Assembly: GCA_045580325.1 (NCBI GenBank)
Contig: JAZNNR010000014.1
Coordinates: 1-64,000 of the forward strand
Direction of reading: 5' to 3'
Source of the DNA: SIG672 sp045580325
GTDB lineage: Bacteria > Bacillota > Clostridia > Oscillospirales > CAG-272
Length of the DNA stretch: 64,000 nucleotides
In this document: in pieces, positions 34,675 to 43,010 of the stretch
Numbering within the stretch: position 1 is the first letter of the stretch
Layout of the letters: each line of letters opens with the position of its first letter
Program-made: the position numbers and the translations under genes
Notes under the pieces: generated by a model
Told to the model about the DNA's origin: nothing
Databases searched by the model: none
What the model saw: the letters and a program-made list of their open reading frames with translations, nothing else

Positions 34675-34704
34675 TATAGACACGAATTTTGAAAAAGGTT
34701 GGAA
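34675..34704 (-). promoter_or_regulatory. ECF-type promoter, likely autoregulatory
   Basis: On the minus strand the -35 element TTCCAACC (34697-34704) and a GTCTATA -10 element (34675-34681) are 16 bases apart between AAC and GTC. This AAC-N16-GTC layout resembles promoters of ECF sigma factors. Confidence 0.5.
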
Positions 34705-34943
34705 CTTTTTATAATTATACAATAAATTTGTGAATTAGTCTACATAAAAACACCTGCACCCACAAATGTAGTACTTCCAAGAAAAACTACAGAAAGCATA
34801 TATAGATTATCTGTTTTCTTGTCAATAGATAAGTTATTTACAAAACTGTATTTGAGAACACACATCATCATTTAAGAGTATTATATTACAGAGCTTCGAG
34901 GTGCATATTTTATTTTTCAAAAAATTACCACCCTTTGTTTTAT

Positions 34944-34973
34944 GTATCAACATTTACCATATCGGCAATAATT
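34944..34973 (+). promoter_or_regulatory. Candidate sigma-F/G promoter of sigG
   Basis: GTATC (34944-34948), 15 bases, then GGCAATAATT (34964-34973). The latter fits the forespore -10 consensus GGnnAnAnTW at every fixed position. It lies 32 bases before the sigG start. Confidence 0.55.
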
Positions 34974-35005
34974 ATAATGTCAACTAAAACAAAGGATGCG
35001 ATAAA

Positions 35006-35800
35006 ATGTATATCGGCAAAGTAGAGATTTGCGGAATAAATACCTCTAAACTTAAAGTACTCTCCGACGAGGAAAAGGACGAGCTTCTAAAGCGCACAAA
35101 AGACGGCGACGAGGAAGCTCGAGCCTGTCTTATAGACGGAAATTTAAAGCTTGTGCTGAGTATCGTACAAAGATTCAGCAGTCGGGGTGAAAATCCCGAT
35201 GACCTTTTTCAGATAGGCTGTGTCGGTCTTATAAAGGCGGTCGATAATTTCAACACCGAGCTTAATCTGAAATTCAGCACATATGCGGTACCGATGATAA
35301 TAGGCGAGATAAGGCGATACCTACGCGACAACAACTCGATCCGCGTGAGCCGTTCGATACGCGACCTTGCCTACCGTGCGCTCACAGCGCGCGAAGAATT
35401 ATCAAAAGAGATGGCAAAAGAGCCTTCTATTGACGAAATATACGCCCTTATGAAGAAAAACGGCGAAACGCACACTCGCGCAGAGGTGGTTTCGGCTCTC
35501 GAAGCCATTGTCGAGCCTGTTTCCCTTTTTGATCCCGTATATTCTGACGGCGGCTCGTCCGACGCGATATATATTATGGATCAGATAAGCGACAACGAAA
35601 ACACCGACGAGGCTTGGCTTGAGGACATAGCTCTGCGCGACGCGCTTGCACGTCTTAGTGAGCGCGAGCGTATGATAATAGACAAGCGTTTTTTCAGCGG
35701 TAAAACTCAAATGGAAATCGCCGACGAGATCGGGATCTCACAGGCACAGGTCTCACGTCTTGAAAAAAGTGCACTTGAACGAATAAAAAAGCAGTTATAA
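35006..35800 (+). CDS. sigG: RNA polymerase sporulation sigma factor SigG
   Basis: This 264-residue sigma factor directs late forespore transcription. The SigG hallmark VEICGINTSKL is at the N-terminus. Region 2 contains KFSTYAVPMIIGEIRRYLRDN, region 3 SIRVSRSIRDLAY, and region 4 SGKTQMEIADEIGISQAQVSR. It is close to Bacillus SigG over its whole length. In Bacillus sigG follows spoIIGA-sigE near ftsZ; here it is convergent with ftsZ and neither spoIIGA nor sigE is present. This supports a spore-forming ancestry. Confidence 0.93.
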   Translation: MYIGKVEICGINTSKLKVLSDEEKDELLKRTKDGDEEARACLIDGNLKLVLSIVQRFSSRGENPDDLFQIGCVGLIKAVDNFNTELNLKFSTYAVPMIIGEIRRYLRDNNSIRVSRSIRDLAYRALTAREELSKEMAKEPSIDEIYALMKKNGETHTRAEVVSALEAIVEPVSLFDPVYSDGGSSDAIYIMDQISDNENTDEAWLEDIALRDALARLSERERMIIDKRFFSGKTQMEIADEIGISQAQVSRLEKSALERIKKQL

Positions 35801-35812
35801 GCTTGAACTCAC

Positions 35813-35851
35813 AAAAAATACCCCGACAGAAATCTGTCGGGGATATTTTTT
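35813..35851. terminator. Bidirectional terminator between sigG and ftsZ
   Basis: CCCCGACAG and CTGTCGGGG form a perfect 9 bp stem flanked by an A run and a T run. It closes both the sigG unit and the dcw cluster. Confidence 0.85.
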
Positions 35852-35868
35852 AGATTATGTAATCTTAA

Positions 35869-36957
35869 TTACTTCTTCTTTGTGAAGAGATCTACGAGAA
35901 CGCCGAAATCTTCTTCGCCGTTATCTGCGTTTGCATCGTTCGCTGCTTCCTGAGCTTCTTCAACAGGCTTATTATCCTTATTGAAGCCTGCAGCAATAAC
36001 GGTAATGCGCATTTCATCGTTGAGAGATTCGTCGATAGTAGCACCCCAGATAATTGTTGCATCGGGATGAGCTTCCTGTGTGATCATATTGGTTGCAATA
36101 TCCATTTCGTCGAGACCGATGTCGGGAGATGCTGTAATATTGACAAGAATTCCGTGAGCACCCGAAATAGAGGTTTCGAGAAGAGGACTGGAGATAGCGA
36201 GCTTTGCTGCTTCCTCTGCCTTGTCCTTGCCGCTCGAAGCACCAACACCCATATGTGCAAATCCTGCATCCTTCATAACTGTTGTTACGTCTGCAAAGTC
36301 AAGGTTGATAACACCGAACTCTGTGATAAGGTCGGAAATGCTCTGAACGCCGTGTCTGAGAACGTTATCTGCTTCTGCAAATGCGTTGAGGAATGTGATC
36401 TTGTTCTGAGAGAGCTGCTTGAGTCTTTCATTGGGAATTACGAGAAGCGAGTCAACGTTTTCGCTGAGCTTTACGATACCTGCTTCAGCATGTGTCATTC
36501 TTCTCTTCTGCTCAAATGCGAAGGGCTTTGTAACTACTGCTACTGTAAGTATGCCCATTTCACGTGCGAGCTTTGCGATAACGGGAGCTGCACCTGTTCC
36601 TGTGCCGCCGCCCATACCTGCGGTAATAAATACCATATCAGCGCCCTTGAGGCAAGCTGCGATGTCTTCAGAATTTTCTTCAGCTGCTCTGCATCCAACC
36701 TCGGGATTTCCGCCTGCGCCCTGTCCCTTTGTGAGCTTTTCGCCGATAGCTACTCTTACGGGAGCCTTGGACTTCTGGAGTGCAACCTTATCCGAGTTGA
36801 TAGCGATAAATTCAACGTTCTTAACGCCACTTTCTATCATTCTGTTAACAGCGTTGTTTCCGCCGCCACCTACACCGATAACCTTAATCTTGATGGAAAA
36901 ATCAATTTCCTGATTTTCTTCGTTAGCTATAACGTTTTCAAATGCTGCGTTTGTCAT
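35869..36957 (-). CDS. ftsZ: Cell division protein FtsZ
   Basis: This 362-residue tubulin-like GTPase forms the division ring. GVGGGGNNAVNRM, the tubulin signature GGGTGTG (residues 116-122) and the T7-loop region (NLDFADV) are all present. The C-terminal tail is short and ends EEDFGVLVDLFTKKK, which departs from the usual DIPxFLR peptide that binds FtsA and other tethers. It is the last gene of the minus-strand dcw cluster, 171 nt after ftsQ with its own likely promoter. The ATG follows GGAAAAAGGA. Confidence 0.97.
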   Translation of the reverse strand: MTNAAFENVIANEENQEIDFSIKIKVIGVGGGGNNAVNRMIESGVKNVEFIAINSDKVALQKSKAPVRVAIGEKLTKGQGAGGNPEVGCRAAEENSEDIAACLKGADMVFITAGMGGGTGTGAAPVIAKLAREMGILTVAVVTKPFAFEQKRRMTHAEAGIVKLSENVDSLLVIPNERLKQLSQNKITFLNAFAEADNVLRHGVQSISDLITEFGVINLDFADVTTVMKDAGFAHMGVGASSGKDKAEEAAKLAISSPLLETSISGAHGILVNITASPDIGLDEMDIATNMITQEAHPDATIIWGATIDESLNDEMRITVIAAGFNKDNKPVEEAQEAANDANADNGEEDFGVLVDLFTKKK

Positions 36958-37038
36958 TCCTTTTTCCTCCGAATTTTTTATTCTAAACTTTATTTTTAAA
37001 CATTAGTCGTCCTTTTACCGACAGTTCGGTACTATATA

Positions 37039-37067
37039 ATAATAAAATCATTTGTATGATTTTTCAA
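37039..37067 (-). promoter_or_regulatory. Candidate internal promoter of ftsZ
   Basis: On the minus strand TTGAAA (37062-37067), 17 bases and TATTAT (37039-37044), in the 171 nt gap before ftsZ. Confidence 0.5.
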
Positions 37068-37128
37068 TGCCTTCGACAGATTATTAACAGTTTTTTTACA
37101 TTTTTTATTTATTTTTTGAACTAATCTG

Positions 37129-37959
37129 TTATTTATCCTCGATCATCGCGTATGCTTCATCAAGATCATATATATATATCTTACCCTTTGCGTTTTCGCT
37201 GTATTTTGAAATGATCGAAAGCGCGTGAGAGATTTTCTTTTCTATATCAATATGGCTTCCGAAAACGAGCTCTATTCTGTCATCATACGTAAATCTCACG
37301 TCATACAGATCGCTTATATCCGCTGAAGTAAGTTTTTCGTGTATAGGACTTTCGAGTATTGCACTAAGCACCTTTGCGCTTCTTCTATATGACTCTGTGT
37401 CAAAAAAGACCACTTCCTTTGTGGTTATGACCTGTTTAACATCATCGATCTTCACAAAGGTAAGCTTTCCATAGGTTGCAGCGAGGCTGCTTTCATCATC
37501 AGAGACCGCAAGTACCTTCAGTCCCGACGTCAGTACAAAGTACTTATTATCATACTCAAAATAAAAGCTTTCTTTTTCGTCCTGAATATTTATTACAAGG
37601 GTACTCGGGTATTCTTTTTTTACCTCGACAGAATAAACAAAGGGCAGTTTCGCGATTATATTGTTCTCAACATCCGATTTACTTACCGTGAAAATAATAT
37701 CTCCCTTCTCGTATCCGCACGCCTCACTTACCTCGCTGTGCGAATACACAGAACTTCCGTTAACGATTATAACGTCAACAGAGAAAAACAGCTTTACAAC
37801 GGCATAAAAAATTCCCGCAAGAACCAAAGCCACTATAAAAAAATATGCAATTCTGTTTGCAAGACGTATTCGCGCTCTTTTATTTTTTGCACTGAATATC
37901 TTGGCTTGTTCTTCCGGTGTCGGAAGATTTTTTTCGTTTACTTCCCTGTTTTGATCCAT
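37129..37959 (-). CDS. ftsQ: Cell division protein FtsQ/DivIB
   Basis: This 276-residue bitopic membrane protein of the divisome has a cytosolic tail (1-35) and one helix (~36-58). A POTRA domain follows (DVIIVNGSSVYSHSEVSE, then LPFVYSVEVKKEYPSTL), with a beta domain after it. It bridges FtsL/DivIC and the septal synthase. Its place between murG and ftsZ supports the call. The ATG follows AAGGATAACTGG. Confidence 0.88.
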   Translation of the reverse strand: MDQNREVNEKNLPTPEEQAKIFSAKNKRARIRLANRIAYFFIVALVLAGIFYAVVKLFFSVDVIIVNGSSVYSHSEVSEACGYEKGDIIFTVSKSDVENNIIAKLPFVYSVEVKKEYPSTLVINIQDEKESFYFEYDNKYFVLTSGLKVLAVSDDESSLAATYGKLTFVKIDDVKQVITTKEVVFFDTESYRRSAKVLSAILESPIHEKLTSADISDLYDVRFTYDDRIELVFGSHIDIEKKISHALSIISKYSENAKGKIYIYDLDEAYAMIEDK

Positions 37960-37980
37960 ATCCAGTTATCCTTTTAGATT

Positions 37981-39096
37981 TTATCTTCCCGAGATCTCTT
38001 TTATCTTTTTATAAATGATCTCATCTCCGTCATCGACTGCAAAGCGTCTTACGTTTGCGCCCATTTTTCTGAGTATCTCGCCATTTGAGAATAGCTCCGA
38101 TATATTTTTCTCAAAAATCTCGGGGGTCATTTCGTCATCGGTAACCATAACTGCCGCGTTTTTATCTACCAGAAGCTTGGCGTTTTTATACTGCTGATTA
38201 TTGGTTACGTTTGGCGAAGGAACAAGCACTGACGGCTTACCTATTGCCGCAAGCTCGGCAAGCGTAGATGCTCCGCTTCTGCATATTACAAGGTCGCAGG
38301 CAAGCATCTGCTCGGGCATATCGTATATATACTCTACTACCTTACAGTTCGGATGCTTATCAAGTCCGCGCACCTTAAAGGCTTTCATAGTTTCCTCGTA
38401 TCCTCTTGCGCCTGCCGAATGTATATGGCATATTTCGGGGTGCTTTGACACATAAGAATCCATAAAGCCTACTATCGCCTCATTAAGACGCTGCGCGCCA
38501 AGGCTTCCGCCGAATGAAAGTATTGCGTACTTATATTTGCCGTCAATTCCGAGCTTTTTACGTGCTTCTTCTCTATTTACAGTACGGAACATACTGTTTA
38601 TAGGCATTCCTGTATGTATTACCTGCGCCTTTTTTGAGCCGAGAATATTTCCCGTTTCTTCAAAGTTGACAAATACTACGTCTGCCTTGTTTTTCAGCAT
38701 TTTTACGGCAAACCCCGGAACTGCGTTTGCTTCGTGGAGCGCACACGGAATACCCAGACTCGCCGCCGCTCTTACAACGGGCCAGCTTACGTATCCGCCT
38801 GTTCCTATTACTACGTCGGGATTTACCTCTTTAAGTATCTTCTTGCATTTCTGATACGAGGTATAGGCAAGTACTGCCGCCTTGATATTTTTAGGCGAGA
38901 GGCTTCTTGAAAGTCCCATTACTTCTATTTTATGCATCGTATAGCCGTTTCTCGGAACAAGTCGGTTTTCAAGTCCCTTTTCGGTTCCGATAAACTCTAC
39001 TACGCTGTCAGGCTCATATTTTTTTATTATTCCCGCTATACTGAGCGCAGGATTAACGTGTCCGGCTGTACCGCCGCCTGTCATTACAACTTTCAT
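37981..39096 (-). CDS. murG: UDP-GlcNAc:lipid I N-acetylglucosaminyltransferase
   Basis: This 371-residue peripheral membrane GT28 enzyme makes lipid II from lipid I. The lipid/UDP loop GGGTAGHVNPALSIA is at the N-terminus, FGGSLGAQRLN in the middle, and CRSGASTLAELAAIGKPS is the UDP-GlcNAc motif. The length is normal. Its ATG directly follows the ftsW stop, so the two are translationally linked. Confidence 0.97.
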   Translation of the reverse strand: MKVVMTGGGTAGHVNPALSIAGIIKKYEPDSVVEFIGTEKGLENRLVPRNGYTMHKIEVMGLSRSLSPKNIKAAVLAYTSYQKCKKILKEVNPDVVIGTGGYVSWPVVRAAASLGIPCALHEANAVPGFAVKMLKNKADVVFVNFEETGNILGSKKAQVIHTGMPINSMFRTVNREEARKKLGIDGKYKYAILSFGGSLGAQRLNEAIVGFMDSYVSKHPEICHIHSAGARGYEETMKAFKVRGLDKHPNCKVVEYIYDMPEQMLACDLVICRSGASTLAELAAIGKPSVLVPSPNVTNNQQYKNAKLLVDKNAAVMVTDDEMTPEIFEKNISELFSNGEILRKMGANVRRFAVDDGDEIIYKKIKEISGR

Positions 39097-40446
39097 CTAA
39101 CGCGCTTGCCTTTCTGAGTGTTTGGAGTTTTTAATTTTAGGTGTTTCTTCCATAGGTGTATATTTTGATATTATTAGAAGTATTCCCATTTCGACAAACA
39201 GGAACAAAAGCGATGAACCGCCCGCACTGAAGAACGGGAGCGAAATTCCCGTATTAGGTATAACGCCTATAACGACCGCCATATTGAGAAATGCCTGAAT
39301 ACCGACGTGTGCAGATATTCCGAGCGCTGTGAGAGAACAGAAAACGTCGGGTGCTCTTCTTGCTATATAAAGTCCTCTTACAACGAATGCTATATACAGA
39401 CCTATTACCGTAACAGCACCGATAAATCCCATTTCTTCGCAAACTATTGCAAATATAAAGTCGTTCTGCGGCATAGATACAAACAAATGCTTTTGCAGAC
39501 TCTTTCCGAAACCTCTGCCAAAAAATCCGCCCGAGCCTACCGCTATCTTTCCCTGCAAGGTCTGCCAAAGGTCGCCAAGCTCACTGTAGTTTTCGGGGTG
39601 CAACCAAGAGTCAACACGGGTAAACATATAGTCGGGGACGAGAGCCTTTACCTCTTCGGGATAAACGCTTACGAAAAATATTACGAGAGCAACCGCGCTG
39701 ACAGCAAGAGCGCTGAACAAAATTGACCAGAATTTCGGCGATCCGTTTGCCCATATCATCGCAAATCCGATAAGGAAGAGTATGATAGTTCCCGAAAGAT
39801 GCTTTTCAAGAAGAACGAGCAGACAGGACAACGCGATAAGCGCTCCCGGAATAACAAGTCCGTACAGGGTGGACTTCCAGAAATTCTTTTTCTTATGTAT
39901 CACATGCTTATATTTACTCGATATTCTCGCTATCATAAGTATCATAGCTATCTTCATAAGCTCGGAGGGCTGGAAGGAGATAGGACCGATAAATATCCAT
40001 CTTTGTGCTTCACCCTCAGAGGTTCCTATGAACAAAACCGCAATAAGAAGCAGCGTTGCTCCCAAAAATGCGGGAATAGTGAATATCTTTATCATTTTGT
40101 ACCCGAACTTTGTCATAAGAAGCATAAGCAGTATACTCGGTATAAGTATTCTCGCCTGACGAAGTACGAAATAGGTACTGTTTCCATAGTATGTAAGCGC
40201 ATATACGTAGCTTGACGAATAGACCATTATAAGTCCGAAAAGGGAGAGAAGCAGTATTATTATAAGCATCGGTCTGTCAAAGCCGTGCTCATATATGTAT
40301 ATTTTTGAATTTACGGGAGCTTGCTGCGCTGAACTTTTCTTATTGTTTTCCGACTTTTCGGCAAGTGCCGTTTCACCGCTGTTTGCTACGGGCAGTATAT
40401 CGGCTTTTTTATTTTTCTTCTTCGAGAAAAGATTTAATTTTTTCAA
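39097..40446 (-). CDS. ftsW: SEDS-family lipid II polymerase FtsW
   Basis: This 449-residue protein has a ~55-residue Lys-rich cytosolic start and about ten membrane helices. SEDS motifs include PSELMKIAMI, EKHLSGTIILF, and the C-terminal GISLPFFSAGGSSLLF. It polymerises septal glycan with the class B PBP. Translation starts at TTG, preceded by GGGAGGATAGAGC. It directly follows mraY (34 nt), where murD would usually lie. Confidence 0.93.
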   Translation of the reverse strand: MKKLNLFSKKKNKKADILPVANSGETALAEKSENNKKSSAQQAPVNSKIYIYEHGFDRPMLIIILLLSLFGLIMVYSSSYVYALTYYGNSTYFVLRQARILIPSILLMLLMTKFGYKMIKIFTIPAFLGATLLLIAVLFIGTSEGEAQRWIFIGPISFQPSELMKIAMILMIARISSKYKHVIHKKKNFWKSTLYGLVIPGALIALSCLLVLLEKHLSGTIILFLIGFAMIWANGSPKFWSILFSALAVSAVALVIFFVSVYPEEVKALVPDYMFTRVDSWLHPENYSELGDLWQTLQGKIAVGSGGFFGRGFGKSLQKHLFVSMPQNDFIFAIVCEEMGFIGAVTVIGLYIAFVVRGLYIARRAPDVFCSLTALGISAHVGIQAFLNMAVVIGVIPNTGISLPFFSAGGSSLLFLFVEMGILLIISKYTPMEETPKIKNSKHSERQAR

Positions 40447-40480
40447 CGCTCTATCCTCCCTTCAATGATTTACGTTTTAT

Positions 40481-41479
40481 TTATACTTTAGGAATTTCAA
40501 GGCAGAACCACGCAAGCACGCAGAACACGAGCGTAACAAGCGAAAATACAAAAACTACCTTAATTTCACTCCAACCGCATTTTTCAAAGTGATGATGTAT
40601 AGGCGACATCTTGAAAAGACGCTTTCCGTGTGTAAGCTTGAAATAAAGAACCTGAAGTATAACCGAAAAGCTCTCCGCTATGTATATAATACCCACAGGG
40701 AAAAGTATCAGCGGATTATCAAGCAGATAAGCCATCGCAACTACCATTCCACCGAGATAAAGCGAGCCCGTATCTCCCATAAATATTTTTGCGGGATAAA
40801 AATTATATACCAAAAATCCGAGAACTGCGCCAACAACGAGTGCTGACATCACAGACAGCTCGAATATATCGCAGGCAAATGCCGCCACAGAGAAAAGTCC
40901 GCCTGCCACAAAGGTAACGCTTGAAGCAAGACCGTCAATTCCGTCGGTAAGGTTAACGCTGTTTACAATTCCCGTTATAAGAATAAGGGAAAATACGTAG
41001 TAAAACCAGCCGAGATCATACGTTTTATCTATAAGCGGAATATAAAGCTCTGTTGTGAGCGATCCGCTCAGTGTCATAAAGAAAAGGAAGAGTCCCGCGC
41101 TCACGAGCTGAAGCAAATATTTTTGAATCGCCGTAAGACCTTGATTTTGCTTTTTGAATATTTTTGCTCTATCGTCTATTATTCCTATAATACCGTTTAC
41201 AAGTGCAAATACAAAGCATATTATAAGCTTTACGTAGTCCTTGAGATCACCTCTTATGAGCGCGACTGCGACTACAAGCGCAAATACTATAATATTTGCA
41301 GCAATAAAGGCGATACCTCCCATTGTGGGGGTTCCCTCTTTATTTTTATGCCATCTCGGTCCTATATCAAGTATCTTTTGTCCGACCTTAAGGCTCTTTA
41401 GCTTCGGAATAAGAATTCTCGAAAAAACTGCCGTAAGAACGAACGTAGCTACAAGTGTTATCAAAAAATAAGCAAGCAT
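40481..41479 (-). CDS. mraY: Phospho-MurNAc-pentapeptide transferase
   Basis: This 332-residue polytopic membrane enzyme transfers phospho-MurNAc-pentapeptide to undecaprenyl phosphate to form lipid I. The diagnostic motifs are GTPTMGG, the Asp pair in IGIIDDRAK, NLTDGIDGLA, FMGDTGSL and the C-terminal SPIHHHFE. The length is normal. The ATG follows GGAGGAAAAGGAA. Confidence 0.97.
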   Translation of the reverse strand: MLAYFLITLVATFVLTAVFSRILIPKLKSLKVGQKILDIGPRWHKNKEGTPTMGGIAFIAANIIVFALVVAVALIRGDLKDYVKLIICFVFALVNGIIGIIDDRAKIFKKQNQGLTAIQKYLLQLVSAGLFLFFMTLSGSLTTELYIPLIDKTYDLGWFYYVFSLILITGIVNSVNLTDGIDGLASSVTFVAGGLFSVAAFACDIFELSVMSALVVGAVLGFLVYNFYPAKIFMGDTGSLYLGGMVVAMAYLLDNPLILFPVGIIYIAESFSVILQVLYFKLTHGKRLFKMSPIHHHFEKCGWSEIKVVFVFSLVTLVFCVLAWFCLEIPKV

Positions 41480-41580
41480 TTCCTTTTCCTCCTACCTTTA
41501 CTCATATCGCAAAGGGACCGCAAGTTTAATAGTATAGTTATAAATAGCGTACTTGCGGTGTTTTTATTATCCTAAAGCTC

Positions 41581-42963
41581 TTATTTGAGAAGTTCTATTA
41601 CCTTTTCAAGTGCCATAGCGCGACTTGCCTTGAAAAGAATAACGTCTCCGCTTTTCGTGTTTTCTTTAATAGCCTCGGCTATTTCCTTATACTCGTGTTC
41701 TTCAAATACAAATATATTTTCCACACCGCCTTCGGCAGCCGCTCCCGCTATATCAGAGGCGAGCATTCCAAAAGTAAAGAGCACATCTATTTTATTGGCG
41801 GCAACTTCCCTGCCGACCTCGATATGCGCCTCGGCGGTATAATTGCCAAGCTCTTTCATATCTCCAAGCACTGCTATCTTTCTTGCGTGCTTACGCTCTG
41901 CTATGTCGCAAAGAACCTTAAGCGACGCTTTTACCGATTCGGGCGCGGCGTTATAGCAATCTGCTATGATCGTCTTTCCGCCCAACTCATATACGCTTTG
42001 GCGAAGTCCTGTGTTTCTGAAATTCATAAGGCCGCGGCGTATCTCAAACTCACCCATACCCGCTACGATACCTACCGCAAAAGCAAGTGCGGCATTCATA
42101 ACGTTATGACGTCCTACGGCGGGAATAGTCAGACTCTCGACTCTTTCTCCGTTATAAGAGAGGTCAAACGCGCATCCGTTTTCGCCCTCTATGACGTTAT
42201 CTATCACGTAATTTGCATATTTATTCTTCTCTCCGACATATATCGCACCGTTTATATCGGCAAGCAGCGGCTCGTCGCCGTTCAGAATAAGAACTCCGTC
42301 GTGCTGAAGTCCCTTTCTTATCTCAAGCTTCGCATCGCGTATTCCCTCGCGCGAGCCGAGATTTTCAATATGTGAATGACCTATCATAGTTATAACCGCA
42401 ATATTCGGTGTCGCTATTTTGGAAAGATATTCTATCTCTCCGAAATGGCTCATTCCCATTTCGAGAACTGCCGCGTCATTCTCGCTCGAAAGTCCGAGCA
42501 GAGTCATCGGAAGTCCTATATCGTTATTGAAATTGCCTTCCGTTTTAAGAATGTTATATTTTTCGCTCAAAACGGCATATATGAACTCTTTTGTGGTAGT
42601 TTTTCCGACGCTTCCCGTAACTGCGACAGTAAGCGGACTAAGTTTATTCTTATACGCTTTCGCGATAGTTCCGAGCGCTTTCTTCGTATCCTCGACAACT
42701 ATATAAGTTCCGTCCAAGTTCTCGGGAATACGCTCTACGACAGCGCAAACCGCCCCGTTTTCAAACGCCTTTGCGATATAATCGTGCCCGTCGAACTTCT
42801 CACCGACAAGCGCAACAAAGACAGATTCATGAGCTTTTACTCTCGAATCGGTCGTTATAGCCTTTATTTCAACGTCGTTATTTAAGCTTCCTGCGTGGAA
42901 ATTTCCTTGCGCCATCTCGGCAATTTCGCTTAAATAAAGAATACCTTTAACGTCAGCTACCAT
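41581..42963 (-). CDS. murF: UDP-MurNAc-tripeptide--D-alanyl-D-alanine ligase
   Basis: This 460-residue cytosolic Mur ligase adds D-Ala-D-Ala. The P-loop is GSVGKTTTKEF. The N-terminal domain has TDSRV, and the central and C-terminal domains have EMGMSHFGEIEYL, ILNGDEP and YNAAPESVKASL. It follows murE by 47 nt and precedes mraY in the dcw cluster. The ATG follows GAAAGGAAAACACT. Confidence 0.95.
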   Translation of the reverse strand: MVADVKGILYLSEIAEMAQGNFHAGSLNNDVEIKAITTDSRVKAHESVFVALVGEKFDGHDYIAKAFENGAVCAVVERIPENLDGTYIVVEDTKKALGTIAKAYKNKLSPLTVAVTGSVGKTTTKEFIYAVLSEKYNILKTEGNFNNDIGLPMTLLGLSSENDAAVLEMGMSHFGEIEYLSKIATPNIAVITMIGHSHIENLGSREGIRDAKLEIRKGLQHDGVLILNGDEPLLADINGAIYVGEKNKYANYVIDNVIEGENGCAFDLSYNGERVESLTIPAVGRHNVMNAALAFAVGIVAGMGEFEIRRGLMNFRNTGLRQSVYELGGKTIIADCYNAAPESVKASLKVLCDIAERKHARKIAVLGDMKELGNYTAEAHIEVGREVAANKIDVLFTFGMLASDIAGAAAEGGVENIFVFEEHEYKEIAEAIKENTKSGDVILFKASRAMALEKVIELLK

Positions 42964-43010
42964 AGTGTTTTCCTTTCATAAAACCGTAGTTGCACTGTAG
43001 ATCACAACTC

